Shown: piece after piece, positions 9,119-17,433 of the stretch
Layout: the number at the start of each line of letters is the position of its first letter
Position numbering within the stretch: the first letter of the stretch is position 1
Source: Lactococcus formosensis
GTDB taxonomy: Bacteria > Bacillota > Bacilli > Lactobacillales > Streptococcaceae
Length of the DNA stretch: 64,000 nucleotides
Assembly: GCF_018403745.1 (NCBI RefSeq)
Contig: NZ_BOVP01000002.1
Location: 62,001 to 126,000 of the forward strand
Direction: 5' to 3'
Translations under genes and position numbers: made by a program
Notes under the pieces: generated by a model
What the model was told of the DNA's origin: nothing
The model's input: the letters and a program-made list of their open reading frames with translations, nothing else
Database searches by the model: none

Positions 9119-9147
9119 ATTCTATCAAAGCGGCTTTGGCTTGTCAA
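9119..9147 (-). promoter_or_regulatory. Promoter of the S10 operon
   Basis: On the minus strand a perfect TTGACA (9142-9147), 17-nt spacer and TAGAAT (9119-9124). The same -35 and -10 hexamers at the same spacing precede rpsU in this window. Confidence 0.88.
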
Positions 9148-9244
9148 GAGTATAATTCACTTTTATTTAATTTATTTTGCTTCAACTAAAATATGTTCTT
9201 GATACGCTTCCCCTTTATTACGCTGATATTTTGCGACAGAATAA

Positions 9245-9273
9245 TTCACATGTTTTTAGAAATACTATATAAT
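9245..9273 (+). promoter_or_regulatory. Promoter of mscL
   Basis: TTCACA (9245-9250), 17-nt spacer, TATAAT (9268-9273). It predicts a short leader ending in an AGGAG ribosome binding site before the ATG at 9310. The rest of the 322-nt rpsJ-mscL gap is the S10 leader and promoter. Confidence 0.8.
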
Positions 9274-9309
9274 AGTAATAAATACATATTAATTTATATA
9301 GGAGATCTT

Positions 9310-9690
9310 ATGATTAAAGAATTCAAAGAATTTATTTTACGTGGTAATGTCTTAGACTTGGCAGTTGGTGTTATCATTGGTGCTGCTTTTACGGCCATTG
9401 TCACTTCTTTGGTAAATAACCTTATCAACCCACTTATTGGTCTTTTTGTTCAAGATGGTGCTTTAACACAAATGTCAGTTAAGGTTGCTGGTGCAACTTT
9501 TGCTTATGGTGCTTTCTTAAATGATGTTTTAAACTTCCTGATTACAGCCTTTGTCATCTTCATTCTCATAAAAGCCATCAACAAACTCTTCCCTAAAAAG
9601 GAAGAGGAGGAAGAGATTGTTTCTACTGATGAACTAGATACTTTACGCGAAATTCGTGATCTTTTGAAAGAAAAAGAACTTTCAAAATAA
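9310..9690 (+). CDS. mscL: Large-conductance mechanosensitive channel MscL
   Basis: 126 residues. Two transmembrane helices flank a short extracellular loop, with the N-terminal [20 protein letters not shown] that includes the pore-lining TM1. It opens under membrane tension to release solutes during osmotic downshock. The frame is open upstream to 9193, but the AGGAG site and family length fix the start at 9310. The C-terminal charged helix ([14 protein letters not shown]) is typical. Confidence 0.96.
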   Translation: MIKEFKEFILRGNVLDLAVGVIIGAAFTAIVTSLVNNLINPLIGLFVQDGALTQMSVKVAGATFAYGAFLNDVLNFLITAFVIFILIKAINKLFPKKEEEEEIVSTDELDTLREIRDLLKEKELSK

Positions 9691-9700
9691 AATTTAATAA

Positions 9701-9730
9701 AAAACCTCTATTTATATATAGAGGTTTTTT
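9701..9730. terminator. Bidirectional terminator between mscL and the MATE gene
   Basis: AAAACCTCTAT and ATAGAGGTTTT form a perfect stem with T-runs on both strands, serving the convergent mscL (plus) and MATE (minus) genes. Confidence 0.85.
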
Positions 9731-11006
9731 ATTTTGTAAGAGATCTTTTTAATCTCCTGTCAAAATTAAATTTTAAAAAAATGAAGCGGAAAAGATTATC
9801 TGCAAGTACAGCAAGCCAGATACCTTCTAATCCAAGAGTAAAGGTTTGACTCAGTATATATCCGAGACCCACACGTATAATAAGCATACCAATGATGGTC
9901 GTATATAAAGGAAACTTTGCATTGCCTATTCCTTGAAAAGCTGCCGTATAAGTGGTCGTTCCTGTGACAAAAAAAGTTGCCAAAAAAGAAAAAAGAATAA
10001 CGATATTACTTGAAGCTATAGCGACAGTATCTGTGGTAAAAAGATTGCTTAAAGATGTAGAGACCAATACAAGAAGCAAACCAATACATAACATCATCCC
10101 TGTCGCCAACCAGTAAGTTCTTTTAATATATGATTGAATAGCTACATAGTTATGTTGTCCAAACTCTTGAGCAACCAAAATAACTGTTACAGTAGCTAAC
10201 CCGAAAGCGGGCATATAGTTGAACTGAGTAATACTTTCCCCAATCGCATTTCCCGCAAAGACACGATCTCCAAGAGATATAATAAGCACCATAATCACCA
10301 AATCACCCAAACGCATCGCTAAACGTTCACCAGCAGCAGGAATGGTCAACAAAATCAGTTCTCTACTTATTTTTTCTGAGAAAAAGTTTTTCGTTGGTTG
10401 TAAATCCTTATCTTTGAGTTTCTTCCATAGATATAAAAGCGCTACTGCTCTTGAAAGGGTTGCACCTAAGGCAGCTCCCATGATTCCCATGTGAAAAACA
10501 AATATCAAAAGAGCTGAGAGAAAGATATTTAGAATATTGGTTAAAAGACTTGCATACATTGGTGTACGGCTGTCTCCATTTGCTCTGATAATAGCCCCAA
10601 AACTTGTCATTAAGGCCAGCAAAATAATTGTCCCCCCAACCAGAAGGAGGTACTCTTGACCTAAAGTCGCTACTTCTCCACGCCCGCCAAAAAAATGCAC
10701 GAGAGGTTGCGCAAAAAGAGCAGTGAGGATTCCAATAGTCCCTCCCAATAAGACCGTCAGTTTTATTCCTGCATTCACCATTTTTTTGGACATTGCACGT
10801 GCCAAGAAACTTGATAAAATTGTCCCTAAAGCAATGAAAACGGCCTGATAAACGGTGATAATATTATTGGCTAGTGACACGCCTGCTACAGCTGTGAGGC
10901 CAATTCGGGTGACCAGAAAAGTGTCACTAATTCCTACTAGCATTTGCAGAAAGTTCTCAACAACTGCCGGCAGGGCGAATTTTAATATTTCTTTTGTAGA
11001 TTTCAT
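9729..11006 (-). CDS. MATE family multidrug efflux transporter
   Basis: 425 residues, about 12 transmembrane segments, in two MatE halves. The N-terminal half carries the family's ALPAVVENFLQMLVGISDT segment and the linker GAIIRANGDSRTPMYASL typical of NorM/DinF-like carriers. Such proteins export cationic drugs or metabolites against Na+ or H+; the substrate here is unknown. The start ATG at 11006 lies just after the nusG terminator stem and has no obvious Shine-Dalgarno. Confidence 0.9.
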   Translation of the reverse strand: MKSTKEILKFALPAVVENFLQMLVGISDTFLVTRIGLTAVAGVSLANNIITVYQAVFIALGTILSSFLARAMSKKMVNAGIKLTVLLGGTIGILTALFAQPLVHFFGGRGEVATLGQEYLLLVGGTIILLALMTSFGAIIRANGDSRTPMYASLLTNILNIFLSALLIFVFHMGIMGAALGATLSRAVALLYLWKKLKDKDLQPTKNFFSEKISRELILLTIPAAGERLAMRLGDLVIMVLIISLGDRVFAGNAIGESITQFNYMPAFGLATVTVILVAQEFGQHNYVAIQSYIKRTYWLATGMMLCIGLLLVLVSTSLSNLFTTDTVAIASSNIVILFSFLATFFVTGTTTYTAAFQGIGNAKFPLYTTIIGMLIIRVGLGYILSQTFTLGLEGIWLAVLADNLFRFIFLKFNFDRRLKRSLTK

Positions 11007-11012
11007 ATACTT

Positions 11013-11052
11013 AATAAATAAGAGCGCACCCTTAATGATACGCTCTTATTTT
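11013..11052 (-). terminator. Terminator of nusG
   Basis: AATAAGAGCG and CGCTCTTATT pair around an intervening loop directly after the nusG stop; on the minus strand the stem is followed by TTATT. Confidence 0.75.
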
Positions 11053-11613
11053 TTATCCTTCAACTTCTTCAATTTGGTGTAAGTCAAGTTCTACTGGAGT
11101 TTCACGACCAAACATATCGACCATAACTTTAATCTTATCGTCGCCTAGAACTTCAGTAATAGGTGCTTCAAATCCTGAGAAGGCACCATCAATGATGCGT
11201 ACACGTTTACCCACAAAGATATCAAAGTCAATTTCACGTACGACTTTACCCATACCGATAAGGATTTCTTGAATTTCTTCTTCAAAAAGTGGTGTTGGTT
11301 TTGAACGGTTACCGTGTGATCCAACGAAACCTGTAACGTTCGGTGTATTACGAACGATAAACCAAGCTTCATCTGTCATGTTCATTTCTACCAAAACATA
11401 ACCTGGGAAGAGATTTTCTTCAACATCTTTCATCTTACCGTTCACTTCTGAGCGAACTGTTTCTGTCGGAATTTCAACACGAAGAATTTTATCTGCCATG
11501 TTATAAAGTTCTGCACGTTCAAGCAAATCTTCTTTTACTTTTTTCTCGTAACCAGAATAAGTTTGAATAACAAACCAGCCTTGGTCAAAACTTGTTAATG
11601 TACTTTCGTCCAT
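11053..11613 (-). CDS. nusG: Transcription termination/antitermination factor NusG
   Basis: 186 residues. The N-terminal NGN domain (WFVIQTYSGYEKKVKEDL, NLFPGYVLVEM) is followed by a C-terminal KOW domain (VGKRVRIIDGAFSGFEAPI). NusG binds RNA polymerase and couples it to ribosome or Rho. It follows rpmG-secE on the same strand, the usual cluster, with a 108-nt gap holding a hairpin and a TATAAT box. It has a GAGG site before the ATG. Confidence 0.97.
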   Translation of the reverse strand: MDESTLTSFDQGWFVIQTYSGYEKKVKEDLLERAELYNMADKILRVEIPTETVRSEVNGKMKDVEENLFPGYVLVEMNMTDEAWFIVRNTPNVTGFVGSHGNRSKPTPLFEEEIQEILIGMGKVVREIDFDIFVGKRVRIIDGAFSGFEAPITEVLGDDKIKVMVDMFGRETPVELDLHQIEEVEG

Positions 11614-11687
11614 TGGAGTACCTCTTTATTGTTTTTTATTTTTTTAGTTTCAAATTGATGAGTTCATGTTCTGAACGGATTGTATAA

Positions 11688-11709
11688 GAAAAAGGCTTTC
11701 GCCTCTTTC
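11688..11709 (-). terminator. Hairpin between secE and nusG (possible attenuator)
   Basis: On the minus strand GAAAGAGGC, a GAAA tetraloop and GCCTTTTTC form a nine-pair stem whose 3' arm is T-rich, followed by TTATAC. It looks like a weak terminator that would lower read-through from rpmG-secE into nusG. Just upstream a TATAAT (11713-11718) could start nusG transcripts independently. Confidence 0.5.
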
Positions 11710-11712
11710 TTC

Positions 11713-11718
11713 ATTATA
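11713..11718 (-). promoter_or_regulatory. Possible nusG promoter -10 box
   Basis: A perfect TATAAT on the minus strand at the end of secE, with only a weak TTCCAT 18 nt upstream. It would give nusG a leader of about 95 nt that contains the GAAA-capped hairpin. Confidence 0.4.
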
Positions 11719-11721
11719 TCA

Positions 11722-11919
11722 CTAATTACGTACAAATGGAAGCAGATGTTGTACAGCACTTGTGATACCATTTTGTGTTACCCAGTCAAAGATCATCAAA
11801 AAGATGAGGAAGAAAACTGTATACTCAATAACCATGAAAAAATCAATGACAGACTGTTTACGTGTCGGCCACGTTGTTAACTTCATTTCTTTGACAACAC
11901 TTCCAATAAATTTAAACAT
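11722..11919 (-). CDS. secE: Preprotein translocase subunit SecE
   Basis: 65 residues, the short single-helix SecE of Firmicutes. The conserved cytoplasmic EMKLTTWPTRKQS amphipathic helix precedes one transmembrane helix (VIEYTVFFLIFLMIFDW). It clamps SecY in the translocon. It lies 5 nt after rpmG and before nusG. Confidence 0.96.
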   Translation of the reverse strand: MFKFIGSVVKEMKLTTWPTRKQSVIDFFMVIEYTVFFLIFLMIFDWVTQNGITSAVQHLLPFVRN

Positions 11920-11924
11920 TTGAC

Positions 11925-12074
11925 TTATCTCGTTTCCTTATGCAAAGTATGCTTGCCACAACGCGAGCAAAACTTCTTAACTTCTATGCGTTTTTCTTTT
12001 GCTGTACCTGACAGTTGAAGAGAATAGTTTCTCGAACCGCACACCGTACAGGCTAATCCTGCTTTTTTTAACAT
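11925..12074 (-). CDS. rpmG: 50S ribosomal protein L33, zinc-binding form
   Basis: A 49-residue ORF translated by hand: begins [19 protein letters not shown] and ends [14 protein letters not shown]. The two CxxC pairs mark the zinc-binding form of L33, located near the E-site. It heads the rpmG-secE unit. The promoter TTGTAT - 17 nt - TAAAAT (12081-12109) places the -10 box six bases before the ATG with no Shine-Dalgarno, so the mRNA is probably leaderless. Confidence 0.92.
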   Translation of the reverse strand: MLKKAGLACTVCGSRNYSLQLSGTAKEKRIEVKKFCSRCGKHTLHKETR

Positions 12075-12080
12075 GCTATT

Positions 12081-12109
12081 ATTTTAGCAGAACTAAGAGA
12101 AAAATACAA
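12081..12109 (-). promoter_or_regulatory. Promoter of rpmG-secE (leaderless arrangement)
   Basis: TTGTAT (12104-12109), 17-nt spacer, extended TGC-TAAAAT (-10 at 12081-12086). The ATG of rpmG starts at 12074, six bases after the hexamer, exactly where transcription should begin. Confidence 0.7.
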
Positions 12110-12115
12110 ATCTCT

Positions 12116-13951
12116 CTATTTTTTTGTCATATTTTCTAAGACAAGGCGTGTATAATTAATTGCCCCTTGGTCCTTCGGATGGATAGCATCACTATAGAAC
12201 CATGAACTTTGATTTGCTGATAAGCCATGCCAATCGATGATCGTCAAGTTGGGATACTTCTTCGCCATCGCTTCTAATTGTTCATTGTTATTGCTTTCCC
12301 AGGGACGTGGCATTTGATTATTAATCCAGAAGACCGGCTTATCGCCAACTTCTTCCATAATCTTTTCCACATAATTTGTATTGCCAACGGTCAGTGTGCC
12401 ATTAGTTCCAAGACCAATTAAGACAGCATCTGCTTTTTCAACTGCTTCTTTATTCTCTGCTAAAATGGTCGCACCACCATCTACTTGCTCACCAACAACA
12501 GCTTTTATCGTCATTCTTGGGAAGGCTTCCTGTAGAGTGGTTGACCCCGCCACCATCACGGAATCACCAACTGCAAAGATTTGCATCTTACTTGCTCTTT
12601 CGGCAACCACTGGATCAACGCCATATTTTTCAGCAATTGTCTTCAGTGGCGTGCTGACACGCGCATTAGCAGCTTTTAAGTTTGCAGCTTCAAGCGCTTT
12701 TTGTTGTTCCATAATTCGAGCTTCTAAAACCTGCTGATCATGTGGTGATTTTGGAGAAGTAAGGATCATAACGAGTGAAGCAAGTACTAAAGCAGACACT
12801 AGGATTACACGGACGGGTAAGGCACGCCATTTTTCTTTCTTGACTTGCTCAACTTTTGTCATTACCCAAGGCCATAAGTTACTGTAATCGTAAGCAACAA
12901 GCGGGCGTTCAATAAAGCGATATGAAAACTCAGATAGGGCAAGAATCAAGGCCAGCTGCCAAATGACATTGTACCAACTTGTCGGATTAACAACTTTAGC
13001 AGCAACCAAAGCAAAGACTGGCAATTGCCAGAGATAAATCCCATAGGAGCGTGATCCAATATAGTCAAAAAGTTTATTTGAGAATATTTTATTTGCTTTT
13101 AATCGTGGATGAACGACTAAAAGGATTAACAACATTGTCAAGAGGCTAACAAACCAAAGACCACCGTAGTAGGTAACTGGACTTTGTGCTGGCATAAAAA
13201 CATACAAGACTAAAGTCAGAGCAAGAACTCCCCATAAAAGATTACGGCCAAAAACTTGCCCCTTCTTATTCAGCTTGGCAGGCATTTTATTCATTGGCCA
13301 AATGAAAGCCATACTTGCTCCCATCAGGAGACTAAAAATACGGGTATCTGTGCCATAATACACACGCGTTGGATCTTGCCCCACCTTATACTGAGCAATC
13401 ATCAGTATCAATGAGAGGATGGCTAAAAAGTTTGTCAAAAGGAAACTGTGCTTCTTACTCCGAATGACCTTCACTAAAAAAATCATAATGAGCGGCCAGA
13501 AAATAAAGAATTGCCCTTCAATCGCCAGATAATATATATGCTTAAAAGGTGATTCTCCTGCAGCATCAGCAAAATAGGAGGATCCCTGCTGAATTTGCCA
13601 CCAGTTTTGCACCATAAAAATACTTGAGAGAAAGTTTGACCTGAGGCCCTTCATCTGATTTTGTTGGAAGAAGAACAAATAAGGCGAAACAATCAAGAAA
13701 ACAGCCAAGAGCATGGGATAAATACGCTTGGCTCTTTTCCCCCAAAACTTAAGTGGTCTTATCTTTTTAGTTTTAGTATATTCTCTTAGTAGTGAATCCG
13801 TGACTAAGTAGCCGGACAACACAAAGAAGAGAACAACGCCTAAAAATCCCCCTTGGATTTTCTGTGGATAAAGATGATACAAAATGACAGCAAGAACCCC
13901 AAGGGTACGTAAGCCATTAAAACCTGTTACGTAGCGTTTTTTTGCTTCCAA
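12116..13951 (-). CDS. oatA: Peptidoglycan/polysaccharide O-acetyltransferase (OatA-like)
   Basis: 611 residues. Residues 1-350 are an acyltransferase-3 membrane domain with about ten helices and the conserved early RTLGVLAVILYHL histidine. After one more transmembrane helix near 385, residues 455-611 form an extracellular SGNH domain: GDSV (462-465), GLGTNG, and DAIHPKD near the end, giving the Ser, Asn, Asp and His catalytic positions. OatA acetylates MurNAc C6-OH and confers lysozyme resistance; a secreted lysozyme gene lies 10 kb away. It starts at a TTG behind AAGGAGG. It is inserted between pbp2A and rpmG, neighbours in streptococci. Confidence 0.88.
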   Translation of the reverse strand: MEAKKRYVTGFNGLRTLGVLAVILYHLYPQKIQGGFLGVVLFFVLSGYLVTDSLLREYTKTKKIRPLKFWGKRAKRIYPMLLAVFLIVSPYLFFFQQNQMKGLRSNFLSSIFMVQNWWQIQQGSSYFADAAGESPFKHIYYLAIEGQFFIFWPLIMIFLVKVIRSKKHSFLLTNFLAILSLILMIAQYKVGQDPTRVYYGTDTRIFSLLMGASMAFIWPMNKMPAKLNKKGQVFGRNLLWGVLALTLVLYVFMPAQSPVTYYGGLWFVSLLTMLLILLVVHPRLKANKIFSNKLFDYIGSRSYGIYLWQLPVFALVAAKVVNPTSWYNVIWQLALILALSEFSYRFIERPLVAYDYSNLWPWVMTKVEQVKKEKWRALPVRVILVSALVLASLVMILTSPKSPHDQQVLEARIMEQQKALEAANLKAANARVSTPLKTIAEKYGVDPVVAERASKMQIFAVGDSVMVAGSTTLQEAFPRMTIKAVVGEQVDGGATILAENKEAVEKADAVLIGLGTNGTLTVGNTNYVEKIMEEVGDKPVFWINNQMPRPWESNNNEQLEAMAKKYPNLTIIDWHGLSANQSSWFYSDAIHPKDQGAINYTRLVLENMTKK

Positions 13952-14035
13952 AACTGTCCTCCTTCTAAAAAGTAAGCTTCACTTTTATTATTCTCTTTTT
14001 ATATTTTTATTCCAATAATTTTTTTCATATATTTG

Positions 14036-14070
14036 CAAGAAAAAGAGCCGTGCCATGACTCTTTTTCTCA
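14036..14070 (-). terminator. Terminator of pbp2A
   Basis: AGAAAAAGAG and CTCTTTTTCT pair (14038-14047 with 14059-14068), placed just after the PBP gene's stop on the minus strand. Confidence 0.75.
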
Positions 14071-14119
14071 CCTATGCACTACCTTTATTTTATCACTTTT
14101 CATGCTGTTTTAGAACAAT

Positions 14120-16402
14120 TTACCTACCGAAAAAACCAGTAATTTTATCCCAAACATCTTTGGTAGCATTTTTAGCATCATCTACTGTTTTTTGGAAATC
14201 AAATCCGCTGCCTTTTTCAGAAGAATCACTGCTAGAATCTTCTGTTTGTGGCATATTTCCTGAACTGTTTTGTGCACTTTGCTCTTGATAAACAATTGCA
14301 TCTTGTTGATCACGTAGAGCTGTCCAAGCTGGAGTTATCGGTGCAATATTATGCATGGCATAGGCATTTTCAGCTGTAAAGGCGGTTCCATCTGTATAAG
14401 GAAGCAAATAGCTGGCTATATTCCGGAAGATGACTGAAGGTTGCCCCTCAGAAGAACCTTCTAGCTGTTGCTGCTCATTTGTCTCATTCGGGAAACCAAT
14501 CCATAATGCAATCGCAATATCAGGTGTATAACCAACCACCCATTGGTCAGTCGTATTATTTGTCCCTGTTTTACCTGCCATTGCATAGCTTGCCGGTGCA
14601 GCATTCCAAGCTGAACCGTTGGTAAATGTACCCAACATCATGGAATTCATCTTCTCTGCTACTTCTTTGGTCATGATCCGTTTCTGTGTCACGTTGGCTG
14701 TTACGATTGTATCCCCAGCCGCATTTTCGATTTTAGTAATCAAATGCGCGCTGTTCATTACACCTTCGTTCGCAAAAGTTGCAAATGCTTGCGCCATTTC
14801 CCAAGGATTGGTTTCAATACCAGAACCTAGAACGGTTGGAAGAATGTCATTATCTTTGGTAAGATTTAAACCAAACTCGCGACCAACAGCATTTCCTTTT
14901 TCTGGAGTGATGTCGCGATAAGTATTAATTGCAGGAATATTGTAAGAGTTTGCCAGAGCTTGATACATTGGTACAGTCCCAAGATACTCACCGCTGTAAT
15001 TTTGTGGTTGCCAGTTATTCGGATAGGTTGTTGGTTTATCCTCCAATACTTTATCAATTGGCCAACCTGCTTGCACTGCTGGCAGATAGGCTATTAGCGG
15101 CTTGATAACTGAACCTGTCGAACGTTTTGATTGTGTGGCATAGTTGAAGTCAAGGAAGCTGTTATGGTCTTCCGAAGTGACATTGCCGACAAGAGCTTCG
15201 ACTCCCCCTGTTTTCGGATTAATTGCCACCGAACCAGACTGTGCATGCGTTCCGTCCGCAGCTTGTGGGAAAAGTGCAGCATTGTCATAAGTAACCTGCA
15301 TCCCTGCCTGCTTGTTCTGATCCAAAGTTGTATAAATCTTATAACCGTCATTCATAATGTCCTGCAAGCTAAGGCCGTATTTACGTTCAGCTTCCGCAAT
15401 CACAGCATTGAAATAGCTTGGATACTTGTAAGCTTCTGACTGAGAAACATAAGTGTCTTTTACCCGAGAGGCCAGATCGACCGATGCATAACTGTCTGCT
15501 TCTGACTGCGTAAGATAGCCTGCACTGACCATGTTCTGCAGTACCGTATCTCGTCGCGGTGTCGCATATTTTCCGTCCTGGTAAAGTGGATTATAAATTT
15601 CTGGACCTTTCAGCATCCCCGCAAGCGTAGCGGCCTCATCTACGGTCACTGCATCTGCTGATACTCCAAAGTACTTCCGACTAGCATCTTCAATCCCCCA
15701 AACACCATTTCCAAAATAAGCGTTATTCAGATACATTGTAAGAATGTCTTGTTTACTGTAATGTTTATTGATTTCTAAAGCGAGGAAAAATTCCCGGGCT
15801 TTACGGTCAATCGTTTGTTTCTGAGTAAGGTATGCATTTTTGGCCAACTGCTGCGTGATGGTAGAACCACCACCAAAACGCCCCAAGGTAACAACTGCCA
15901 AGCTAAAACGGCTCAGATTAACTCCATGGTTCTTATAAAAAGTGCGGTCTTCGGTCGCGACAACTGCATTTTTAATATTGTCGCTTATCTCGTCAAACTT
16001 AACTGTAGACCCTTTACTTCCATAAAGTAACCCTGCCTCATCGCCATTTTTATCCACAATTTGTGTTTGCGCATCAATAGATTTTTGTAAAATGGAAACA
16101 TTGGCCGTTTTTGCCAAATAGAACAAGTAAGAACCAACAGCAAGAATCATAACTAAAATAGCAATAATCGTAATTTTAGTTAAATTATACTTCTTCCAGA
16201 AACGTTTTACTGGGCGTAAAAATTGCCTTATTTTATCTGTATAAGGCGCCATCAATCTCAAATATTTTTTTATACCCTTAAGGTCTTCAAGCGGAACTTC
16301 CGCTTCTTTTATTTCTTTTTCTTCTATATTATTATCTTCGATTTTTTTAGACAATTTCTTGTTTTTAGCACGTCGGCTAAAATTTTGATCTTTTTCTGAC
16401 AT
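14120..16402 (-). CDS. pbp2A: Class A penicillin-binding protein 2a
   Basis: 760 residues. A charged cytoplasmic N-tail of about 75 residues is followed by one transmembrane helix, then the GT51 glycosyltransferase domain (EDRTFYKNHGV with the catalytic Glu; GGSTITQQLAKN), then the transpeptidase domain with STGSVIKP (SxxK), a SYN triad and KTGTNNTTDQW. It polymerises and cross-links peptidoglycan. The Ser/Gln-rich tail after residue 700 is low complexity. Position next to rpmG-secE-nusG and a divergent pseudouridine synthase matches streptococcal pbp2a. Its AAGGA site is unusually far (about 12 nt) from the ATG, with the palindrome GATTTTTAAAAATC between them. Confidence 0.93.
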   Translation of the reverse strand: MSEKDQNFSRRAKNKKLSKKIEDNNIEEKEIKEAEVPLEDLKGIKKYLRLMAPYTDKIRQFLRPVKRFWKKYNLTKITIIAILVMILAVGSYLFYLAKTANVSILQKSIDAQTQIVDKNGDEAGLLYGSKGSTVKFDEISDNIKNAVVATEDRTFYKNHGVNLSRFSLAVVTLGRFGGGSTITQQLAKNAYLTQKQTIDRKAREFFLALEINKHYSKQDILTMYLNNAYFGNGVWGIEDASRKYFGVSADAVTVDEAATLAGMLKGPEIYNPLYQDGKYATPRRDTVLQNMVSAGYLTQSEADSYASVDLASRVKDTYVSQSEAYKYPSYFNAVIAEAERKYGLSLQDIMNDGYKIYTTLDQNKQAGMQVTYDNAALFPQAADGTHAQSGSVAINPKTGGVEALVGNVTSEDHNSFLDFNYATQSKRSTGSVIKPLIAYLPAVQAGWPIDKVLEDKPTTYPNNWQPQNYSGEYLGTVPMYQALANSYNIPAINTYRDITPEKGNAVGREFGLNLTKDNDILPTVLGSGIETNPWEMAQAFATFANEGVMNSAHLITKIENAAGDTIVTANVTQKRIMTKEVAEKMNSMMLGTFTNGSAWNAAPASYAMAGKTGTNNTTDQWVVGYTPDIAIALWIGFPNETNEQQQLEGSSEGQPSVIFRNIASYLLPYTDGTAFTAENAYAMHNIAPITPAWTALRDQQDAIVYQEQSAQNSSGNMPQTEDSSSDSSEKGSGFDFQKTVDDAKNATKDVWDKITGFFGR

Positions 16403-16440
16403 GATTTTTTAAAAATCCTTTTGCATTCTATATTTTGCCT

Positions 16441-16469
16441 ATTCTAACAAAAAAACCTTTGTGTTACAA
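16441..16469 (-). promoter_or_regulatory. Promoter of pbp2A
   Basis: TTGTAA (16464-16469), 17-nt spacer, extended TGT-TAGAAT (-10 at 16441-16446) on the minus strand. It overlaps the divergent promoter of the pseudouridine synthase gene, so the two genes may compete for polymerase. Confidence 0.7.
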
Positions 16470-16470
16470 T
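16462..16470 (+). promoter_or_regulatory. Extended -10 of the rluD-like gene (leaderless arrangement)
   Basis: TGT-TACAAT on the plus strand (hexamer 16465-16470), seven bases before the ATG at 16478, with no Shine-Dalgarno between. The -35 region is poor, as is usual for extended -10 promoters. Confidence 0.5.
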
Positions 16471-16477
16471 ATTCTAT

Positions 16478-17347
16478 ATGAAATTTAGTTTAATTTTACC
16501 AAAAAATATTAAAAAGCAAAGTGTTTCGCATTTACTTGAACAGACTTGGCTTATCCCTCGTAAACAAAGGCATCTGCTACGTACGAAAAAACATGTCTTC
16601 CGTAACGGTCGTTTAGTAAACTGGGAGGAGCATGTGGAACCCCAAGACGAAATTACCCTTATTTTTGATGTCGGCGATTTCAAGCTACTTGATGTTCCAG
16701 AAGGAAATCCCCAACTTGCTCATATCTTATATGAAGATGAACATCTTGTGATTGTCAATAAACCCGAAGGTATGAAAACTCATGGCAACACGTCTGAGGA
16801 AATCGCCCTACAAAATCACGTGGCAGCTCGTTTGAAGCACCCCGTACATGTCGTTCACCGCTTGGACACGGAAACTTCTGGAGCAGTCCTCTTTGCCAAG
16901 AATCAATTGATCTTGCCCATTCTAGGTAAAATGTTTGAGGAAAATAAAATCCATCGCTCTTATTTGGCACTCATACAAGGTTATTTTAACGAAAAAAGCT
17001 TAATCCTCAATAAAAATATCGGAAGAAATCGTCACAATAGAAAAAAATACATTACCAGTGAAAACGGGAAAAGAGCTATTACGCATGTAACTGTACTCGA
17101 AAAAGGACGTCGAAACAGCCTTGTGAGCTGTACTCTAGATACCGGTCGTACACACCAAATACGTGTTCATCTTTCCAGTGAAGGGCATCCTATCATCGGT
17201 GATCCACTCTATAATTCAGCGTTAAAAAATCAGCGCATGATGCTTCACGCAGAAAAAATATATTTCACACATCCATTTACGGAAGAATCAATTGTAGTTA
17301 TAGCACCTAGCCAAACTTTTTATCATGACAAAAAAAGCCTACTTTAG
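16478..17347 (+). CDS. RluD-family 23S rRNA pseudouridine synthase
   Basis: 289 residues. An N-terminal S4-like segment (residues 1-65) precedes the catalytic domain with HRLDTETSG, whose Asp is the nucleophile, and the conserved GRTHQIRVHLSSEGHPIIGDPLY stretch (given here as the GRTHQIR and GDPLY motifs). It converts uridines in large-subunit rRNA to pseudouridine; the exact target among RluA/C/D types cannot be told. Divergent from pbp2A. No ribosome binding site precedes the ATG, and the -10 box lies 7 nt upstream, so translation is probably leaderless. Confidence 0.88.
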   Translation: MKFSLILPKNIKKQSVSHLLEQTWLIPRKQRHLLRTKKHVFRNGRLVNWEEHVEPQDEITLIFDVGDFKLLDVPEGNPQLAHILYEDEHLVIVNKPEGMKTHGNTSEEIALQNHVAARLKHPVHVVHRLDTETSGAVLFAKNQLILPILGKMFEENKIHRSYLALIQGYFNEKSLILNKNIGRNRHNRKKYITSENGKRAITHVTVLEKGRRNSLVSCTLDTGRTHQIRVHLSSEGHPIIGDPLYNSALKNQRMMLHAEKIYFTHPFTEESIVVIAPSQTFYHDKKSLL

Positions 17348-17356
17348 ATAAAGTAG
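17330..17356 (-). terminator. Terminator of the zinc lipoprotein gene
   Basis: CTACTTTA and TAAAGTAG pair (17339-17356), followed on the minus strand by a run of six Ts. It overlaps the stop codon of the convergent pseudouridine synthase gene. Confidence 0.7.
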
Positions 17357-17433
17357 ACCTTAGGAGTTTTATGAAAAGATTTTTTTAGGAAGGTCTTTAT
17401 TATAGTGGACGCTTCTTAAAATAAACTTAAGTG

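Noticed and set aside
9193..9309. N-terminal extension of mscL.
   Set aside because: The promoter -10 box lies inside it (9268-9273), and MscL families begin at the MIKEFKEF start.
17365..17387. Five-codon frame (MKRFF) behind TTAGGAG after the pseudouridine synthase gene.
   Set aside because: Too short, in a terminator region, with no gene after it to regulate.
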